Positions 8,955 through 18,140 are shown, counted from the stretch's first letter. The stretch: DNA of 64,000 nucleotides from Vagococcus_D sp963518325 (GCF_963518325.1 NZ_CAUQJB010000001.1:248001-312000); one strand, 5' to 3'. Notes: generated by a model not told the origin, from the sequence alone. A program made the numbers and translations.

Positions 8955-8970
8955 CTCGTCATCCTCTTTT

Positions 8971-10830
8971 CTAATTTGCTGTAATGGTGAAAAGCGCCTC
9001 ACCGTTTTTGATACTGTCCATGGATAGTGGCAGTAAGATCGTATTTTCAGGTAGATTCGTCGTAATAATTGGTGTCACTAAAGAATAACCTTCTTTTTCA
9101 ATTAGAGCCTTATCAAAGGTAATCAACAACTCACCTGCTACTACGAATTGACCTTGAGTCACGTGGACATCAAACCCTTCTCCTTCCAGCATCACCGTAT
9201 TAAGGCCGATATGAATTAAAATTTCGCAACCACTTGTTGATTTGATGCCAATGGCGTGTTTAGAAGGAAAAACGGCGACGATTTCACCGTCAAACGGTGC
9301 TACAATTTGATTATCAGTTGGTAGAATCGCCACGCCTTGACCTGCTGCACCACTGGCAAAAACTTGATCGTCCACTTCTGACAATGGTAGGACTTGACCT
9401 GAAACAGGAGCTAAAATCAACGTTTCATCCCTGTTTTGAACAGATGGCGCAGGCTCTAACGACTCTGCTTCAAAACCTGTCTCTGGTAAAAATTCACTTT
9501 CCTCTTCCTTTTTGACGCCGAAAAAGTAACTCAAAACGGCCCCGACTATTAGTGAACTGCCTACCCCTAAAAAGTAGCCTAATTTAGGCGTGTAAACAGG
9601 AATCGAAAAGATATTATGGAAGACATAAGCATTCATTGTAACACCTGTTACACCACAGATTGCGCCACCAATTGCCCCTGAAATCGCCACGATTGGCAAC
9701 AATCGTTTATATCGTAAAATTAAGCCGTAAACAATTGGTTCTGTCACGCCAGCAAAAAGGCCAGTTAAGGCTAATGGTCCCGTTAAAGCTCTCATTTTTG
9801 AATGTTTCTTCGAACGCAAGTAAAACCCAATCGCTATACCAATTTGCGCAAAGACAGCGGCCACGGCCATCCCTTCAATTGGATCACCACCTAAATTAGC
9901 TAAATTATCAATGGTGATCGGTGAAAATCCCCAGTGAAGACCGAACATCACCATAAATGGCATGCCCCCACCTAAGACAATGCCAGACAATAAACTGCTT
10001 TTTTCAATTAACCAAGTCACTCCTTGGGATAAACCATCTCCAACAACTGTACCGAAAGGTCCAAAAATCAAGATGGTTAGAGGAACCATGATCATCAAAC
10101 TAAACATCGGCACTGCAAATAGCTGAATATCTTTAAAAATAAGTTTCTTCAAATAGTTATCAACAAAGTAATAAATGAAAATAGCCACAAAAATCGGGAA
10201 AATAGTGGTAGCATAGTCAACGGCTTTCATGGAGATTCCTAGGAAGTGCAAGTTTTCTTGACCGATGAGGCCAGTAAAGCTAGGTTCCAAAAGAGCTGCT
10301 CCAATTACGCCACCCACATACATATTGCCACCGATTTTACTGGTTAAGGTAATACCTAAGAAAATCGGTAAGAAATAAAAGATTGCATTACTGGCTGCTG
10401 ACATGACGGCATAACTAGAACTAGCATCCGATAACCAACCCACTTGCACTAGAATTGTCAAGATAGCTTTGATCATCCCAGACCCTGCCATTGCTGGAAT
10501 CAAAGGAGAAAAGGCGCCCGAAATAATTTCAAAGACCGTGTTAAAACTAAAACTGCCTTTCTTTTGACTAGTGCTTACGCCATTTATCTTGGCAATTGAT
10601 TTAATTGCCGCAAAATAATCTGGTACCTTGCTGCCAATGACCACTTGGAATTGCCCTCCGCTGTTCACCACGGATAAAACGTCTGGTAGAGATTCAACCG
10701 CCCCTTTGTCGACTTGACTGTCATCTGCTAAGCTAAATCGCAAGCGAGTGGCACAGTGCACCAGACCCTTAATATTTTTTTCACCGCCAACACTTTTTAC
10801 AATGGTTTGTGCTTCTTCTAAATGCTTCAT
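8971..10830 (-). CDS. bglP: Beta-glucoside PTS transporter EIIBCA
   Basis: A 619-residue fused permease. EIIB comes first with the phosphorylated Cys in LVHCATRLRFSL (about residue 26). EIIC follows with about ten membrane segments (about 105-460), then EIIA with the phospho-His in ILIHIGLNTVML (about residue 535). It takes up and phosphorylates beta-glucosides (salicin, arbutin or cellobiose type) at the membrane. A good ribosome site precedes the ATG. The leader contains a RAT antiterminator overlapping a terminator, so full expression should require LicT. It shares the unit with the GH1 gene. Confidence 0.94.
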   Translation of the reverse strand: MKHLEEAQTIVKSVGGEKNIKGLVHCATRLRFSLADDSQVDKGAVESLPDVLSVVNSGGQFQVVIGSKVPDYFAAIKSIAKINGVSTSQKKGSFSFNTVFEIISGAFSPLIPAMAGSGMIKAILTILVQVGWLSDASSSYAVMSAASNAIFYFLPIFLGITLTSKIGGNMYVGGVIGAALLEPSFTGLIGQENLHFLGISMKAVDYATTIFPIFVAIFIYYFVDNYLKKLIFKDIQLFAVPMFSLMIMVPLTILIFGPFGTVVGDGLSQGVTWLIEKSSLLSGIVLGGGMPFMVMFGLHWGFSPITIDNLANLGGDPIEGMAVAAVFAQIGIAIGFYLRSKKHSKMRALTGPLALTGLFAGVTEPIVYGLILRYKRLLPIVAISGAIGGAICGVTGVTMNAYVFHNIFSIPVYTPKLGYFLGVGSSLIVGAVLSYFFGVKKEEESEFLPETGFEAESLEPAPSVQNRDETLILAPVSGQVLPLSEVDDQVFASGAAGQGVAILPTDNQIVAPFDGEIVAVFPSKHAIGIKSTSGCEILIHIGLNTVMLEGEGFDVHVTQGQFVVAGELLITFDKALIEKEGYSLVTPIITTNLPENTILLPLSMDSIKNGEALFTITAN

Positions 10831-10848
10831 TCTTCTCTTCCTTTCATC

Positions 10849-10898
10849 AAAAAAGACCTAAGGACAAACACAAATAAACCGTGTTTAATTCTTAGGTC
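10849..10898 (-). terminator. Conditional terminator ahead of bglP
   Basis: Arms GACCTAAG (minus strand, 10891-10898) and CTTAGGTC (10855-10862) are followed by a T-run. The 5' arm is part of the RAT sequence, so LicT binding would prevent this hairpin. Confidence 0.85.
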
Positions 10899-10923
10899 AC
10901 GCCTGCATTACCAGTAACGATCC
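10891..10923 (-). promoter_or_regulatory. RAT (LicT/BglG antiterminator site) of bglP
   Basis: The minus-strand sequence GGATCGTTACTGGTAATGC followed by AGGCGTGACCTAAG matches the ribonucleic antiterminator consensus recognised by LicT/BglG proteins. It overlaps the terminator in the licT-bglP gap. Confidence 0.88.
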
Positions 10924-10924
10924 A

Positions 10925-11758
10925 TTATTTAATTGTCGATAAGCGATTAAGATGAATCGATAAGTACAATAACTCATCTTTGCCAATCTGCCAATCGTAA
11001 GTTTGTTCTAAAAAATTGGTTATCTTTAAGGCACATTGATAATCCTGAGGGTATTTCGCTGCAACTACCTTAACAATGCTCGAATCAGCGCTTACTTGAG
11101 CCTGCTGCAACTGTCGTTTAATAAAATAACGGATATGAGTCACAAAACGACTAAAATCAAGAGACGTCTCATCAAATTCTCTACCGTAATGATACTTCGT
11201 AATGTCCACCACATTTTGAATAATTTTCGTGTAAAGGATGGTTTCTTCCATATCGTGATTAAAGGTATACGTATTGATGAAGTGCAAGGCAATAAAAGCC
11301 GCTTCTTGCTTAGGAATATCGTAACCGGTTCGCTCTTGAATGAGCTGAACTGCCTCCATGGCAAAGGCGTATTCCTTCGTATATAATTGCTTAATATCCC
11401 ATTCCAACGGTGTTCGAAAGGTTTCATTACGGCGAGTACGTTCCAGCATAAAGCTAATGTGATCGGTTAAAGTTAATAAAATGGTATCATTTGGCTGGTA
11501 ACCAAGTTTTTGTTCCGCACGTTGAATAATATCACTGGCCAGTTCAATATCATCCATTTCAATGCGATCCAATAAACTTTGGAGTTGACTGACAGAATGA
11601 TCACTCTCTAAAACGAAACGCTTTTCAATCAATCCTTGATCAATCAAATCCCCCTCATACTTCTTAAAGCCAACCCCTTTTCCCATAATAATTTCTTCAA
11701 CCTGGTCATCGTTTAAGACTAATGACACATTATTATTAAATACCTTCACAATTTTCAT
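10925..11758 (-). CDS. licT: LicT/BglG-family RNA-binding antiterminator
   Basis: A 277-residue antiterminator with an N-terminal RNA-binding domain (about 1-55, MKIVKVFNNNVSLVL) and two PRD domains with conserved His residues (around ISFMLERT, ALHFINTY, HIRYFI, SIHLNRL). Phosphorylation by the PTS controls dimerisation; without phosphorylation by its permease it opens the RAT switches. The start at 11758 was chosen for GGGAG upstream; the longer frame would run through the RAT/terminator. The gene has a RAT of its own and another before bglP, giving autoregulation. Its promoter begins inside the 3' end of trmD. Confidence 0.93.
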   Translation of the reverse strand: MKIVKVFNNNVSLVLNDDQVEEIIMGKGVGFKKYEGDLIDQGLIEKRFVLESDHSVSQLQSLLDRIEMDDIELASDIIQRAEQKLGYQPNDTILLTLTDHISFMLERTRRNETFRTPLEWDIKQLYTKEYAFAMEAVQLIQERTGYDIPKQEAAFIALHFINTYTFNHDMEETILYTKIIQNVVDITKYHYGREFDETSLDFSRFVTHIRYFIKRQLQQAQVSADSSIVKVVAAKYPQDYQCALKITNFLEQTYDWQIGKDELLYLSIHLNRLSTIK

Positions 11759-11792
11759 CTGCCACTTCTCCCGCTTCATTTGCTTCACAGCC

Positions 11793-11848
11793 ACAAAAAA
11801 AAGACGTAACCAAATTAACCACACCTAAGTCTGGCTAATGGTCACGCC
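11793..11848 (-). terminator. Conditional terminator ahead of licT
   Basis: GGCGTGACC (5' arm, shared with the RAT) pairs with GGTTACGTC through several G-U pairs and is followed by eight T on the minus strand. It would also stop transcripts coming from trmD. Confidence 0.75.
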
Positions 11849-11867
11849 TGATTTAACAGTAACGATC
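11839..11867 (-). promoter_or_regulatory. RAT (antiterminator site) of licT
   Basis: GGATCGTTACTGTTAAATC followed by AGGCGTGACC on the minus strand matches the RAT consensus and is closely similar to the bglP copy. Confidence 0.85.
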
Positions 11868-11876
11868 CGTTTTTCA

Positions 11877-11905
11877 CAGTATATAATTAAATATTTTCTT
11901 TGTCA
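11877..11905 (-). promoter_or_regulatory. licT operon promoter overlapping the trmD 3' end (TTGACA-17-TATACT)
   Basis: The -35 TTGACA (11900-11905) is encoded within the last codons of trmD, and the -10 TATACT (11877-11882) follows the trmD stop. The spacing is 17 bases. Confidence 0.8.
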
Positions 11906-12648
11906 ACTACCTGAGTTTCTTCTTGAATAATTTCCTGTAAGATTGTTTCCATCTCTTTAGTTAATACCAACTGTTCCAGCATCTCCGGCCGGCGTAAATA
12001 AGTTCGCCGTAAAGACTCCTTCAACTGCCACTCAGCAATCAATTTATGGTTGCCATTTCGCAATACTTCTGGCACTTTCATGCCAAGGTATTCCGCTGGT
12101 CGTGTGTACTGAGGGTGTTCCAATAGGCCTGTGGAGTGTGAATCTGTTTTAGCCGATTCATCATTTCCCAATACCTCTGGCAGTAATCGAACGGTGGCAT
12201 CAATCATCACCATTGCCCCTAATTCACCGCCGGTTAAGACGTAATCCCCAAGGGAAACTTCGTCTGTCACAAAGCTGCGAATTCGTTCGTCGTAGCCTTC
12301 GTAGTGGCCGCATATAAAAATCAAATGCTCCTCTTCAGCAAATTCCTCTGCTAAAGGCTGATCAAATTTTTTCCCAGCTGGATCCAATAGTACAATTCGC
12401 TTCTTAGTAGTCGGGCTAACTTCATTGATTGCTTCTAAAGAGGCATGGATTGGCTGTGCTTTTAGCAACATACCGGCACCACCACCGTAAGGATAATCAT
12501 CGACTTGTTGGTGTTTATTGTCTGAAAAGTCGCGGAAGTTATGGACATGGACGGCCAACAACTCTTTTTCAATGGCTTTCCCTAAGATTGATTCCGTTAA
12601 CGGGCCTTCAAACATCCGCGGAAACAAGGTTAAAACATCAATTCTCAT
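11887..12648 (-). CDS. trmD: tRNA (guanine-37-N1)-methyltransferase
   Basis: A 253-residue SPOUT-class enzyme that methylates G37 of tRNAs to prevent frameshifting. Diagnostic blocks are DYPYGGGAGMLLKAQP (about 51-66), ICGHYEGYDERI (about 112-123) and the knot segment LTGGELGAMVMIDA. It overlaps rimM by 11 bases, the conserved arrangement, and probably depends on translational coupling because its ribosome site is weak. In relatives the next gene is rplS; here the next gene is licT, and no dedicated terminator lies between. Confidence 0.97.
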   Translation of the reverse strand: MRIDVLTLFPRMFEGPLTESILGKAIEKELLAVHVHNFRDFSDNKHQQVDDYPYGGGAGMLLKAQPIHASLEAINEVSPTTKKRIVLLDPAGKKFDQPLAEEFAEEEHLIFICGHYEGYDERIRSFVTDEVSLGDYVLTGGELGAMVMIDATVRLLPEVLGNDESAKTDSHSTGLLEHPQYTRPAEYLGMKVPEVLRNGNHKLIAEWQLKESLRRTYLRRPEMLEQLVLTKEMETILQEIIQEETQVVDKENI

Positions 12649-13162
12649 CGTCTAATAACCCCTCAGGAATTTCCACATTAACTTGACCTTTTTCTAAGTC
12701 AATAACTTTTACAACCGACTCAATGTAAGGAATCAAGGCGTCTTTTTTCCCTTGACGTTGAACCACCCAAACATCGTTGGCCCCTGGTGATAAGATTTCT
12801 TTGATCTTACCCATTTCTGTACCCGTTTCATCGATGACGGTCAGTCCGACAATTTCATGGTAATAATATTCATTTTCTGGTAATTCGGTTAAGACATCTG
12901 CGGTCACTTTTAAGATGCCGTCACGATATTTTTCCACGTCATTGATATTCGGATGGTCTTCAAATGCCAAAATATCAAAGTTTTTATGCTTGCGATGTGA
13001 TCGAATCGTTAAGGTAATTGGTGCTTTTTTATCTTGAAATAAATGCAGAACGTTGCCTGGTTTATAGCGTTGGTCAGCAAAATCTGTGACGGAAATGACG
13101 CGAACTTCCCCTTTTATGCCTTGAGTGTTGACAATTTTACCTACATTAAAATACTCTATCAT
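12638..13162 (-). CDS. rimM: 16S rRNA processing / 30S maturation factor RimM
   Basis: A 174-residue protein with an N-terminal beta-barrel (VGKIVNTQGIKGEVRV) and a C-terminal PRC barrel (about 95-170, ending in LLDDEN). It binds S19 and helps 30S head assembly. AGAGGAG precedes the ATG. It starts the rimM-trmD pair, since the khpA gene that normally precedes it lies 17.4 kb away. The upstream region is shared with a divergent surface hydrolase gene. Confidence 0.96.
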   Translation of the reverse strand: MIEYFNVGKIVNTQGIKGEVRVISVTDFADQRYKPGNVLHLFQDKKAPITLTIRSHRKHKNFDILAFEDHPNINDVEKYRDGILKVTADVLTELPENEYYYHEIVGLTVIDETGTEMGKIKEILSPGANDVWVVQRQGKKDALIPYIESVVKVIDLEKGQVNVEIPEGLLDDEN

Positions 13163-13199
13163 GATTAATCTCCTCTTAGTACAACTAAATTCTTCTCAT

Positions 13200-13208
13200 A
13201 TTGTATCA
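13200..13208 (-). promoter_or_regulatory. Probable rimM-trmD extended -10 promoter
   Basis: TGA-TACAAT on the minus strand forms an extended -10 about 40 bases upstream of rimM; the -35 region is weak. Confidence 0.4.
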
Positions 13209-13297
13209 TTGGCGGGATTATTTATCTATGAAAATGTTGTACTTTGATAGATTGTTCGAACGCCGTTAAATTATATTCCGTTTTTTTGTATATTAAC

Positions 13298-13326
13298 TTG
13301 AAATATTATTTCATAAATGATATATT
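13298..13326 (+). promoter_or_regulatory. Promoter of the GH10-like surface hydrolase (TTGAAA-17-TATATT)
   Basis: The -35 TTGAAA (13298-13303) and -10 TATATT (13321-13326) are 17 bases apart, just before a cre-like palindrome. Confidence 0.75.
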
Positions 13327-13334
13327 GAAAGCAC

Positions 13335-13348
13335 TGATAACGTTATCA
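13335..13348 (+). promoter_or_regulatory. cre box (CcpA) downstream of the surface-hydrolase promoter
   Basis: The perfect 14-bp palindrome TGATAACGTTATCA fits the catabolite-responsive element consensus except at one position. It sits at about +3 to +16, which predicts glucose repression. A LacI-family repressor other than CcpA could also bind it. Confidence 0.7.
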
Positions 13349-13377
13349 ATTATTTCGAAAAATGGAGGAATTTATCG

Positions 13378-15714
13378 TTGAAGAAAAAGTTTGGAGTGAC
13401 AGCATTATTAGCCCTTAGCACGCTTCTATTGCCTGTTGGAGCATTAGCGGAATCTCAGCCGCTTTATAAATTCGGGAAAAAAGCGGACGGTACACTAGGT
13501 TATGATACCGCGACACCCGTTCCCTTTTATGCTAATTCGAGTGACTTTATTACCATCCCAACTCTTTATGAGCAACCCAAAAATCAATTTAAGAGTTCTT
13601 GGGTCGCTACCATCAGTAATTTGAATTTTCCTAAGGCAACTTCTCAGGCAAATTTCCAGGAGAATTATTTGAAAATTTTGAATGATTTTTCTGATTGGAA
13701 CATGAATGCGATGATGTTCCAAGTTCGCCCTCTTTTGGATGCTTATTATCCATCGGAATTAAACCCTTGGTCGGAGTTTATCACTGGTCAACAAGGGACA
13801 GATCCTGGCTACGATCCTTTAAAATGGATGGTTGACGCTACCCATCAGGCAGGCATGGAATATCATGCCTGGTTTAATCCTTACCGTGTGAGCAACACCA
13901 AACTATCTAGTGACAGTATTTTGAAAAAAACTGGCCTAACGAAAGAAGAAATTTTGGCTTTAAGCACTGCTGAACAGGTCAAAGCTTTAGGAAAAGCAGG
14001 CATTCTAGCAAGTAATAACTATGCCCTTCTCCATCCTGAAAATGTTTTGTCATTTGATGAAAAACTATTTTTAAACCCGGGGATTCCAGCTGTTCGTGAT
14101 TATGTTGTGTCCTCCATTGCTGAAGTGGTGCACAACTATGATGTGGATGCGATTCACTTTGACGATTACTTTTACCCGTACCGCATAACCGTCGATGGTG
14201 TTAATGTAATCTTTGGTGATAAAGGTGAAGATGCCGATACCTTTCAACAATATGGCGCGGGCTACACAGATATTGAAGCATGGCGACGTGATAATATTAC
14301 TGCCTTAGTCGACGGTCTAAAAACCGTGATTGATACACATAATCAAACGAATAAAAAGGCGGTTCAGTTCGGTATTAGCCCCTTTGGTATTTGGGAGCAC
14401 AAAGCAAATAATCCCCTAGGATCTAATACACCGACAGGTTCTTCACAATCTTATTCGTCTAGTATTTACGCGGATACTTATAAGTGGATGAAAGAAGAAA
14501 GCCTTGACTATGTGATTCCCCAAATTTATTGGAGTTTTGATCAAGCTGCTGCTCCTTATGGCGAATTAACTCGCTGGTGGAATAATGCAGCTGAAGGAAG
14601 TCATACTCAAGTCTATGTCGGTCATGCCAACTATAAACATGTTAGCAATGGCGGCTGGGATGCCTCTTGGTTAAACCCTGAGGAAGTGCCGAATCAACTG
14701 AAATTTCATCAGAACTACGCCAATATTAAAGGGAGTGCTCTCTTTAGTTACAACGATATTCAGCCATCAGACATTAACAGTTTAGCTGAAAATTTGAAAG
14801 AAAGACACCAGGCTAAAAATGCCTCTATCGAATTATTAAAAGAAGGCTACTTTAACTTGCCGACCTTGGTACCAGAAAAACCATGGTTATCCCATGAAAC
14901 ACTGACTGCTCCGGTGGCCATCAGTAAAGATGCCATCACCTTAAAATGGTCAGATGCAACAGCTAATGAAACCACTCGTTATTACGTGTTATATAGTGGT
15001 GAGGGTTCCGCTGCTGAAACAACCAAATCAGCAGACAACATTGTGGACCGAATTTGGGCTGGCACTGACAAAACACATACGTATCCACTGCCAACTACTC
15101 GAACTACTGATAAAAACTATTACGTCACAGCAGTCGATGCGGCTGGGATGGAATCTGAGGCCACGTTGATTAAAACGCCTGACCCGCTTAGTGGCTCAGT
15201 GACAGTAACATACATGACCGATACGGAAACAGAGTTAGCACCTAAAATAGTTTTGGATGGTCTGGTCGGTGCCAATTACCAAACTGAAAACAAAACGTTT
15301 AAAGGTTACACTCTTAAAGAGGTTCCTGCCAATGCAGAAGGTAAATTTACAAACGCCCCTCAACGCGTAGCTTATGTCTACACAAAAGACACGGAAGCTT
15401 TACCCAATGAGAGCTCTAGCACTAGCGACACCACGTCGTCAAGTGACACATCCAGCTCAACATCAAGTGATACGTCTAGTTCTACCAGTGATTCTACTTC
15501 ATCGGCAGACACTAGCTCATCAAGTTCTTCCAGCAACAAGGGGAATGGCTCAGGTACAACGCCTTCATCGAGCAACAAAAAAGAACTTGATTCAACAGCT
15601 AAAAAAGGACTATTACCTCAAACAGGTGAAGCAGTCAAAACTTCACTGCCTTATCTCGGTCTAATAGTTTTAGGTCTAACAATTGGCTTGCTTTACAAAA
15701 AGAAACGAATCTAA
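13378..15714 (+). CDS. LPXTG-anchored GH10-like (GHL10/DUF187) glycoside hydrolase
   Basis: A 778-residue secreted wall protein. It has a signal peptide (1-24, ends GALA), a YngK-type GH10-like catalytic domain (about 45-430) with HAWFNPYRVSN, IHFDDYFYPY, FGISPFGIW and IPQIYW blocks, a fibronectin-III-like module (about 505-605), a MucBP-like repeat (about 610-665), a Ser/Thr-rich spacer and LPQTG at about 746 followed by a membrane helix and KKKR. It probably acts on a polysaccharide at the cell surface; related proteins have been linked to glycan or peptidoglycan substrates, so the substrate is open. It starts with TTG, eight bases after GGAGG. CcpA control is predicted. A bidirectional terminator follows. 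Confidence 0.88.
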   Translation: MKKKFGVTALLALSTLLLPVGALAESQPLYKFGKKADGTLGYDTATPVPFYANSSDFITIPTLYEQPKNQFKSSWVATISNLNFPKATSQANFQENYLKILNDFSDWNMNAMMFQVRPLLDAYYPSELNPWSEFITGQQGTDPGYDPLKWMVDATHQAGMEYHAWFNPYRVSNTKLSSDSILKKTGLTKEEILALSTAEQVKALGKAGILASNNYALLHPENVLSFDEKLFLNPGIPAVRDYVVSSIAEVVHNYDVDAIHFDDYFYPYRITVDGVNVIFGDKGEDADTFQQYGAGYTDIEAWRRDNITALVDGLKTVIDTHNQTNKKAVQFGISPFGIWEHKANNPLGSNTPTGSSQSYSSSIYADTYKWMKEESLDYVIPQIYWSFDQAAAPYGELTRWWNNAAEGSHTQVYVGHANYKHVSNGGWDASWLNPEEVPNQLKFHQNYANIKGSALFSYNDIQPSDINSLAENLKERHQAKNASIELLKEGYFNLPTLVPEKPWLSHETLTAPVAISKDAITLKWSDATANETTRYYVLYSGEGSAAETTKSADNIVDRIWAGTDKTHTYPLPTTRTTDKNYYVTAVDAAGMESEATLIKTPDPLSGSVTVTYMTDTETELAPKIVLDGLVGANYQTENKTFKGYTLKEVPANAEGKFTNAPQRVAYVYTKDTEALPNESSSTSDTTSSSDTSSSTSSDTSSSTSDSTSSADTSSSSSSSNKGNGSGTTPSSSNKKELDSTAKKGLLPQTGEAVKTSLPYLGLIVLGLTIGLLYKKKRI

Positions 15715-15757
15715 TAAAAAACAGAGAATTGACGATAGTCAGTTCTCTGTTTTTTTA
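15715..15757. terminator. Bidirectional terminator
   Basis: ACAGAGAA / TTCTCTGT arms with an A-run on one side and a T-run on the other lie between convergent genes and can serve both. Confidence 0.85.
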
Positions 15758-16744
15758 GACTTGCTTAAAAAAGTCCATCCCTATTTGCCATACATTATCG
15801 GTTTTATTGCTTATGGCAATCACGTTCACCTCGCGCGTCACATCATATAAACTAAAGAAACAAATCCCCGGGTCCATTCCTTCAAAATAAGGAACTAGTT
15901 GCCCGTTTAATTCAGTCAACCAAAAACCCAGTCCATAGATTTCTTCACCATTAGTTGCCTGCTGAGTGAACATCTGCTCACGGCTAACAGCACTAACCAG
16001 TCTGTCATTCAACAAGGCTTGCCAAAAACGGCGAACATCTCCTACTGTCGTCAAACAACCACCTGCACCGGTGCCCTTGACGTCTACACTGTAGATATTC
16101 GTGTAATAAGCTTGTGTTTTCTCGTCAAAACAATAGGCACTGGCTGTGTTCGCAGGTAGGCGATCCAGTTCATAATACCCAGTCCGAGTCATGCCCGCTG
16201 GTTCAAAGACTGCCACTTGAAGGTACTCATCAAAAGGCTTGTCTGTGACGGCTTCAATAACAGATGCCAGCATCACAAATCCTGAATTATTGTATTGAAA
16301 TTTTCCTCGATTGGCCGGATTGACAGGTTTATGAATAAACAAGGGGTACAAGTCATGATTCTGGCGAATTCGATAATTGGGAAAATCCTGCCAGAGTTCA
16401 TCGTAATCTTCCATAATGGACTCATCGAAATAATCTTGAATCGTTGACGTATGAGTTAATAACTCGTAAATGGTAATCTCTCGATCAACCACCCCTAAAT
16501 CATCTGGCAGTAACTCTGCTAACGTTGATGTTAACTGAATGCTGCCAGCTTCGATTAGGGTCATAATCCCAACTGCTACAAATGCTTTACCAGCAGAAGC
16601 TGTACCGAATAACGTCTCCCGATTATTCTCTAGCTGATTGGGTAAGTCGCGAAAGCCATAAGGCATTTCAAGTAACGTTTGATCTTTTTGATACAGTCCA
16701 ATCACCCCACTAAATGTCTCAGATGCCACATTTTTGATTTCCAT
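15755..16744 (-). CDS. Beta-lactamase-fold serine hydrolase (class C / DD-peptidase-like)
   Basis: A 329-residue protein of the beta-lactamase superfamily. The catalytic S-x-x-K is SAGK (about 50-53) and the Y-x-N motif is YNN (about 151-153). There is no signal peptide, so it is probably cytoplasmic, which suggests an esterase or peptidase role rather than antibiotic hydrolysis. A strong GAGGAG precedes the start. It is a single gene ending in a shared terminator with the convergent surface hydrolase. The substrate is unknown. Confidence 0.82.
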   Translation of the reverse strand: MEIKNVASETFSGVIGLYQKDQTLLEMPYGFRDLPNQLENNRETLFGTASAGKAFVAVGIMTLIEAGSIQLTSTLAELLPDDLGVVDREITIYELLTHTSTIQDYFDESIMEDYDELWQDFPNYRIRQNHDLYPLFIHKPVNPANRGKFQYNNSGFVMLASVIEAVTDKPFDEYLQVAVFEPAGMTRTGYYELDRLPANTASAYCFDEKTQAYYTNIYSVDVKGTGAGGCLTTVGDVRRFWQALLNDRLVSAVSREQMFTQQATNGEEIYGLGFWLTELNGQLVPYFEGMDPGICFFSLYDVTREVNVIAISNKTDNVWQIGMDFFKQV

Positions 16745-16991
16745 TGTTTGTCTCCTCGTGTCTTTATTTCTTTCATTATAACAGATGCCACTCTTGAGAG
16801 ACAGCTACTCTACTGCTAAAAAAAGGAGCTCTTTATGGCTAACGTCATGTCTGTTTTGACTCACTTCTTTCGATAGAAATCGTTCATTATTCATGCTACA
16901 CTAGTTGCAAAACATTGTAATAAAAACAAGTTGATAGCGATTGCTTCCTCACTTAATTTCACCATCTATTAATAGAGGGGTTAATTAACCG

Positions 16992-17022
16992 TTGACTCTG
17001 ACACCGTGTCGTCCTTTAAACT
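16992..17022 (+). promoter_or_regulatory. MerR-type promoter with 19-bp spacer and central dyad
   Basis: TTGACT (16992-16997) and TAAACT (17017-17022) are separated by 19 bases. The spacer contains the 11-bp palindrome GACACCGTGTC (17000-17010). Long spacers with a central dyad are the hallmark of promoters activated by MerR proteins, and the next gene encodes one. Confidence 0.8.
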
Positions 17023-17112
17023 TAAACTATATAGTTCCTATTAAATTATTTAATGGAATTATATGTCTGCTTATTTAACATGATGTACATAGAAAAAGAA
17101 ACGAGGGATAAA

Positions 17113-18120
17113 ATGGAACTTCAAACAATCAGTCAAGTTGCCAATGACTATGGTATTTCTACACGAATGTTGCGTTATTATGAGCAAGTCGGGCTTATTG
17201 AAAGCTTGCGAAAACCAGATTATGCGTATCGAGTCTATAATGAGACAGCTTTGATTCGTTTACGCCAAATCATCATCTTACGTAAATTACGGATTCCAGT
17301 CAAACAAATCATTCGGATTCTTGATCATTCAGATGCTAGTCAAATTGTTGAAATCTTCAGGCAAACTATCGAACAACTTGATACCGAACTAACCGCATTA
17401 TCAACAGTCAAATCCATACTGATACGCTTTGCAGAAGAAATTAGTGCCATGACTAATGTTAGCTTGAATTTACTAGGCGACGAGGCATTGTTTTCCGTGA
17501 TAAACGCTCTTCCTTTTTCTGATAACCAAATCAAAGAGACAAAGGAGAATGTGACCATGAATGAATTAACTAAAGCAAGTGACGATTTAAACAAGTTAAC
17601 AGATAAAGATGTGCGAATTATTTATTTACCCCCGATGACGATCGCCGCTGCCTATGCTTCTGGAGAAGGATGTGAAAGTCAGACCATTGCTATTATCAGC
17701 CATTTTGTCACTGAAACCAACCTCCTGGCAATCAAACCAGATGCTCGCAGCTTCGGCTTTGATTGCTCAGAAGAAGCCGTCAGCATTGGTGAAAACTCAC
17801 AAATTTATGAAAGTTGGGTATCTATTCCCAAGGACATGGAGGTCCCTTCTCCTCTGGTGAAACGACAGTTTAAAGGTGGCTTATACGCTGCCCATGTACT
17901 GCGGGCCTGGGATTTTGCAGATTGGCGCTGGCTAAAAGAATGGGTTGAGGAAAGTGAGCAGTATGATAATGATTGGGGATCACCACGTTGGAACTCTGCT
18001 GAAACGGTTTTTGGACAAGGCTTCGAAGAAACCCTAAATTTCTACAACTTTGTCCAGACCCATCACTCGGAAATGAACTATCTGCAACTTGATTTATTAT
18101 TTCCTATAAAAGAAACGTAA
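17113..18120 (+). CDS. MerR-family regulator with C-terminal GyrI-like effector domain
   Basis: A protein of about 335 residues. The N-terminal MerR helix-turn-helix is at residues 1-70 (ISQVANDYGISTRMLRYYEQVGLI), a dimerisation coiled coil at about 75-125, and a BmrR/AraC-type ligand-binding domain from about 155 to the end. The start at 17113 has GAGGG upstream; upstream in-frame ATGs lack a ribosome site. It should twist open its own 19-bp-spacer promoter when bound to an aromatic or cationic ligand, and so co-express the DUF6273 gene 20 bases downstream. The inducer is unknown. Confidence 0.88.
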   Translation: MELQTISQVANDYGISTRMLRYYEQVGLIESLRKPDYAYRVYNETALIRLRQIIILRKLRIPVKQIIRILDHSDASQIVEIFRQTIEQLDTELTALSTVKSILIRFAEEISAMTNVSLNLLGDEALFSVINALPFSDNQIKETKENVTMNELTKASDDLNKLTDKDVRIIYLPPMTIAAAYASGEGCESQTIAIISHFVTETNLLAIKPDARSFGFDCSEEAVSIGENSQIYESWVSIPKDMEVPSPLVKRQFKGGLYAAHVLRAWDFADWRWLKEWVEESEQYDNDWGSPRWNSAETVFGQGFEETLNFYNFVQTHHSEMNYLQLDLLFPIKET

Positions 18121-18140
18121 TAACAAAGATGGAGGTTATT

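Noticed and set aside
11759..11824. N-terminal extension of LicT
   Set aside because: The extension would translate the terminator/RAT region; the internal ATG with GGGAG gives the normal LicT length.
15374..15664. Alternate-frame and antisense frames over the Ser/Thr-rich region of the surface hydrolase
   Set aside because: Shadows produced by the repetitive codons of the real gene; no start signals.
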